DNA of 64,000 nt from Eledone cirrhosa (taxonomy: Eukaryota; Mollusca; Cephalopoda; Octopoda; Eledonidae), in contig OZ024741.1 of assembly GCA_964016885.1 (NCBI GenBank), positions 34,172,027 to 34,236,026 of the forward strand, written 5' to 3'. Within the stretch, counting starts at the first letter, position 1; each line of letters begins with the position of its first letter. Shown here piece by piece: positions 60,668-64,000 of this stretch. The notes under the pieces are model-generated. The model saw only the letters and a list, made by a program, of their open reading frames with translations. It made no database searches and was not told where the DNA came from. A program made the position numbers and the translations under genes.

Positions 60668-62525
60668 CATCATCATCATCAACGTTTAACGTCCGTGTTC
60701 CATGCTTGCATGGGTTTGGACGGGGGTATTCCCACTTGAGGCAAGAGTGATTGTCTTGCTCGCATAGGACTGTCTGGCAGGTATTCTACAGTTGGATGCC
60801 CTTCCTAACACCAACCACATTTACAGTGTGGGACTGGGAGGTTTTTACCGTGTTGCCTACACGGCCACATTACAGCGTGGACTGTGTGTTTTTTTGTCGT
60901 GACACCTACACGATCTCATTTGTTTCGGCCTGGATGTTGTGGCACCAACATAACTTTACATAAGAGGGGGTGGTGTGGATGGGGTGTGGGTGGTGGGACG
61001 GGGGTGTATTTTGTTAGGGATGCCTACTGGCTGTAGTAGGTTTTACTATGTATTTAGGTAAGGCGGGTCTTCTCTATTACTGAGTACCGCCAAAGGTCTC
61101 GGTCCAGTGACATTGTCTTGGAGAGGTGTAATTGTGTGAGGTCGGAGTTTATCAGCTCGTCCCAGGTTTTTCTAGGTCTGCCTATTCCGTGGCTACCGTC
61201 TATCTTTATTGCCCTGCACTTTGTTATACAGCTATCGACTTTCATGCGCATCACGTGTCCGTACCAACGTAGCCTTCTTTCGAGTAAACAACATCTGATC
61301 CCTCTTATTTCTAATTTTTTCCTTAGTTCGTTTATGCTTTGCCGTTCACGTATATTACTATTACACATCCAGCGGAGCATGCAAGCTTCGTTCCTCTCTA
61401 GTCTGCGTATATCCTCTGCGCACAATGCCCAGGTCTCACTGCCATGCAACATTGCTGTTCGTATGCAGGCATCATACAACCTGCCTTTCATTTTTAGGGA
61501 GAACCCTTTAGCGGCTAATAGTGGTATAAGCTCTCTGAACTTTTTCCATCCAGTTCTGACTCTAGCTACTGTACTTTCGGAGCACCCTCCCCCACTGCTG
61601 ATTTTGTCACCCAGGTAACGGAAGCTGTCCACTATTTCTATAGAGCCCTCTGCGCAATTGAAAGAGTTAGTATTTTGTGGGCACTCGCTGCTACTTATTG
61701 CACCAGAGCACCGCCCACATGTAAAATCTAAGTTCTTAGTTAGCTTACCTGTGATCCCACTACATCTTTTATGCACCTATACTTTGCATTTGGGACATAA
61801 AATGGAGTTTCTACCTACGCCTTTCCTACACACTGAGCATGGCCATTTCCCGGAAGGGACCGCCGCCTTATTTTCTTTCCTACAAACTAGAACTTTAGTC
61901 TTAGCCAGGTTAATTTTAAAGCCTTTTGATTCTAGGCCGTGCTTCCATGTTTGGAATTTCTTCTCTAGCTCGGCCATTGATTCAGCTATGAGTGTCAGGT
62001 TGTCTGTGTATAGGAGTTCCCATGGGCAGCCGGTCTTGAACTCCTCTGTTATAGCCTGAAGGGCAATAATAAATAGTAGGGGGCTGAGAACAGAGCCCTG
62101 ATGGACGCCAACTTTTACGCTAAACTCTTCACTATATTCGTTGCTGACTGTTTCTTTATACATGGCTTGTATAGCTCTCACAAGCCATTCGTCGACACCT
62201 AGTTTTCTAAGGGCCCACCAGATAATGGAACGGGGGACTCTGTCGAAGGCTTTCTCCAAGTCGACAAAAGCTAAGTAGAGGGGTTTACCTTTAGCTAGGT
62301 ACTTCTCCTGTAGTTGACGTACAATGAAAAGAGCGTCTGTGGTACTTTTGCCTGACACAAACCCGAACTGCATTTCATCTAGGTCAATTCTCTCTCTGAT
62401 TAGTTGCGCTATTACTTTTTCCGTGACCTTCATGACCTGGTCGATTAATTTAATGCCTCTATAGTTACTCCTATCTAGGGCATCTCCCTTATGTAGTGAA
62501 AGAGTGAAGAATAACATGATCGGCT
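60668..62525 (-). mobile_element. LINE-A copy 2: RT, PHD-like finger, C-terminal region and 3' UTR
   Basis: On the minus strand it runs from a 5' truncation (homology recognisable from about 62490) through the ORF to a stop at 61054, a 3' UTR and a (GAT)n tail at 60668-60680. It lies head-to-tail with copy 3, whose tail begins at 62571; only a short TA/TG stretch separates them. It is very similar to copies 1 and 3, so the family has moved recently. Confidence 0.9.
61054..62490 (-). pseudogene. LINE-A polyprotein, one nonsense mutation and a lost RT active site
   Basis: Order of parts: RT (KGDALDRSNYRGIKLIDQ; motif A FVDLEKAFDRVPRS; motif B HQGSVLSPLLFI), then the motif C position reading LLYTDNLTLIA where copy 3 has LLYADDLMLIA, so the catalytic Asp pair is gone. 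Next is the linker KINLAKTKVLVCRKENKA. The PHD-like finger begins CSVCRKGVGRNSILCPKCKV and is cut by TAG at 61777-61779, where copy 3 has TGG (Trp). The frame then continues HKRCSGITGKLTKN to the C-terminal MLHGSETWAL and RRLRWYGHVMRM regions and ends TRLT. Apart from the TAG, the frame is open. Upstream Met residues near 62592 belong to the neighbouring ATC tail. Confidence 0.9.
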
Positions 62526-62570
62526 GTACATATATGTATATACATACATACGTAAACGCGTGTGTGTGTA

Positions 62571-64000
62571 TCATCATCATCATCATCATCATCGTTTAAC
62601 GTCCATATTCCACGCTTGCATGGGTTTGGACGGGAGTTTTCCCACTTGAGGCAAGAGTGGTTGTCTTGCTCGCATAGGACTGTCTGGCGGGTTTTCTACA
62701 GCTGGATGCCCTTCCTAACACCAACCACATTTACAGTGTGGGACTGGGAGGTTTTTACCGTGTTACCTACACGGCCACATTACTGCGTGGACTGGGTGTT
62801 TTTTTTGTCGTGACAACTACACGACCTCATTTGTTTCGGCCTGGATGTTGTGGCACCAACATAACTTTACATTGAAAGGGGCGGTGTGGATGGGGTGGGG
62901 GTGGTGGGACGGGGGTGTATTTTGTTAGAGGTGCCTACTGACTGTAGTAGGTTTTACTTTGTATTTAGGTAAGGCGGGTCTTCTCTATTACTGAGTACCG
63001 CCAAAGATCTTGGAGAGGTGTAAGTGTGTGAGGTCAGAATTTATCAAGTCGTCCCAGGTTTTTCTTGGTCTGCCTACTCCATGGCTACCGTCTATCTTTA
63101 TTGCCCAGCACTTTTTTATACAGCTGTCGTCTTTCATGCGCATCACGTGACCGTACCAACGTAGCCTTCTCTCGAATAAACAACATCTGATCCCTCTTAT
63201 TTCTAATTTTTCCCTTAGTTCGTTTATGCTTTGCCGTTCACGTATATTACTATTACACATCCAGCGGAGCATGCAAGCTTCGTTCCTCTCTAGTCTGCGT
63301 ATATCCTCTGCACACAATGCCCAGGTCTCACTGCCATGCAACATAGCTGTTCATATGCAGGCATCATACAACCTGCCTTTCATTTTTAGGGAGAACCCTG
63401 TAGCGTCTAATAGTGGTATAAGCTCTCTGAACTTTTTCCATCCAGTTCTGACTCTAGCTACTGTACTTTCAGAGCACCCTCCCCCACTGCTGATTTTGTC
63501 ACCCAGGTAACGGAAGCTGTCCACTGTTTCTATAGAACCCTCTGCGCAATTGAAAGAGCTAGTATTTTGTGGGCACTTGCTGCTACTTATTGCACCAGAG
63601 CACCGCCCACATGTAAAATCTAAGTTCTTAGTTAGCTTACCTGTGATCCCACTACATCTTTTATGCACCCATACTTTGCATTTGGGACATACAATGGAGT
63701 TTCTACCAACGCCTTTCCTACACACTGAGCATGGCCATTTCCCGGAAGGGACCGCCGCCTTATTTTCTTTCCTACAAACTAGAACTTTAGTCTTAGCCAG
63801 GTTAATTTTAAGGCCTTTTGATTCTAGGCCGTGCTTCCATGTTTGGAATTTCTTCTCTAGCTCGGCCATTGATTCAGCTATGAGCATTAGATCATCTGCG
63901 TATAGGAGTTCCCATGGGCAGCCGGTCTTGAACTCCACTGTTATAGCCTGAAGGGCAATAATAAATAGTAGGGGGCTAAGAACAGAGCCCTGATGAACAC
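62571..64000 (-). mobile_element. LINE-A copy 3, runs off the right edge
   Basis: (ATC)n at 62571-62592 on + is the tail. The 3' UTR is 62593-62990 and the ORF region 62988-64000. At the window edge the copy is still inside RT motif B (GVHQGSVLSPLL reversed), so its 5' end lies outside. Confidence 0.9.
62988..64000 (-). pseudogene. LINE-A polyprotein with intact YADD but a CGA-to-TGA stop
   Basis: From the right edge: RT motif B, then LLYADDLMLIAESMAEL with both catalytic aspartates. A complete PHD-like finger follows, C-x2-C-x10-C-x2-C-x4-H-x2-C-x14-C-x2-C (CSVCRKGVGRNSIVCPKC, WVHKRCSGI, CGRCSG). The frame then continues to RLYDACI, where TGA at 63351-63353 replaces the CGA (Arg) of copy 2, a CpG-type transition. 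It reopens at MLHGSETWAL and ends in SKIFGGTQ because 19 bases are deleted near 63007, shifting the last codons. The copy would be functional-looking up to the stop. Confidence 0.9.

Noticed and set aside
61118..62059. Plus-strand frames of 166 and 133 codons, and their equivalents at 63226-63951
   Set aside because: Antisense shadows of the LINE-A ORF, repeated identically in both copies.

Overview
The window looks like intergenic and intronic DNA from a cephalopod mollusc, most likely an octopus. The grounds are several tRNA-derived SINE families, LINEs whose 3' ends finish in GAT/ATG triplets, very dense TA, CA and CAC/CAT microsatellites, and a splice-bounded exon pair. The genus is an inference from the repeat style; no alignment was run. 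There are no bacterial operons, rRNA or tRNA genes, or CRISPR arrays. About nine tenths of the window is repeat.

Layout. 1-1819: two opposed 3' fragments of one LINE family (here LINE-A, with a PHD-like finger and a GAT tail). 2062-6110: a CAC/CAT satellite with a 46-bp unit. 6474-13500: SINEs, two TTAA-bounded MITE families (A and B), a decayed LINE-B, and an inverted-repeat retroelement (family D). 14470-15762: LINE-C, a CR1/jockey-like copy with a long open frame. 15765-24290: nested SINEs, MITEs and simple repeats. 25688-25799 and 32344-32630: two phase-compatible exons on the + strand, the only convincing host protein-coding sequence, probably the 3' end of an unidentified gene. 28454-29206: a three-layer nest of transposons. 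35950-40412: palindromes and fold-back elements, with an expanded 48-bp array derived from the LINE-A 3' UTR. 43107-43527: a second LINE-C copy with a folded-back 5' end. 46880-57935: an 11-kb satellite of 51-bp units that changes at about 56105 to a homologous 50-bp unit. 58576-60091: an apparently intact DD37D mariner-like element inside a MITE. 60668-64000: two head-to-tail LINE-A copies, each broken by point mutations.

The elements interact. SINEs sit inside MITEs, MITEs inside MITEs and SINEs, and a mariner inside a MITE. Paralogous copies within the window give the empty-site sequence for several insertions. LINE-A 3' ends recur as many short relics and seeded one tandem array. At least five separate elements carry an inverted copy of part of themselves at one end, which suggests frequent snap-back or twin-primed reverse transcription.
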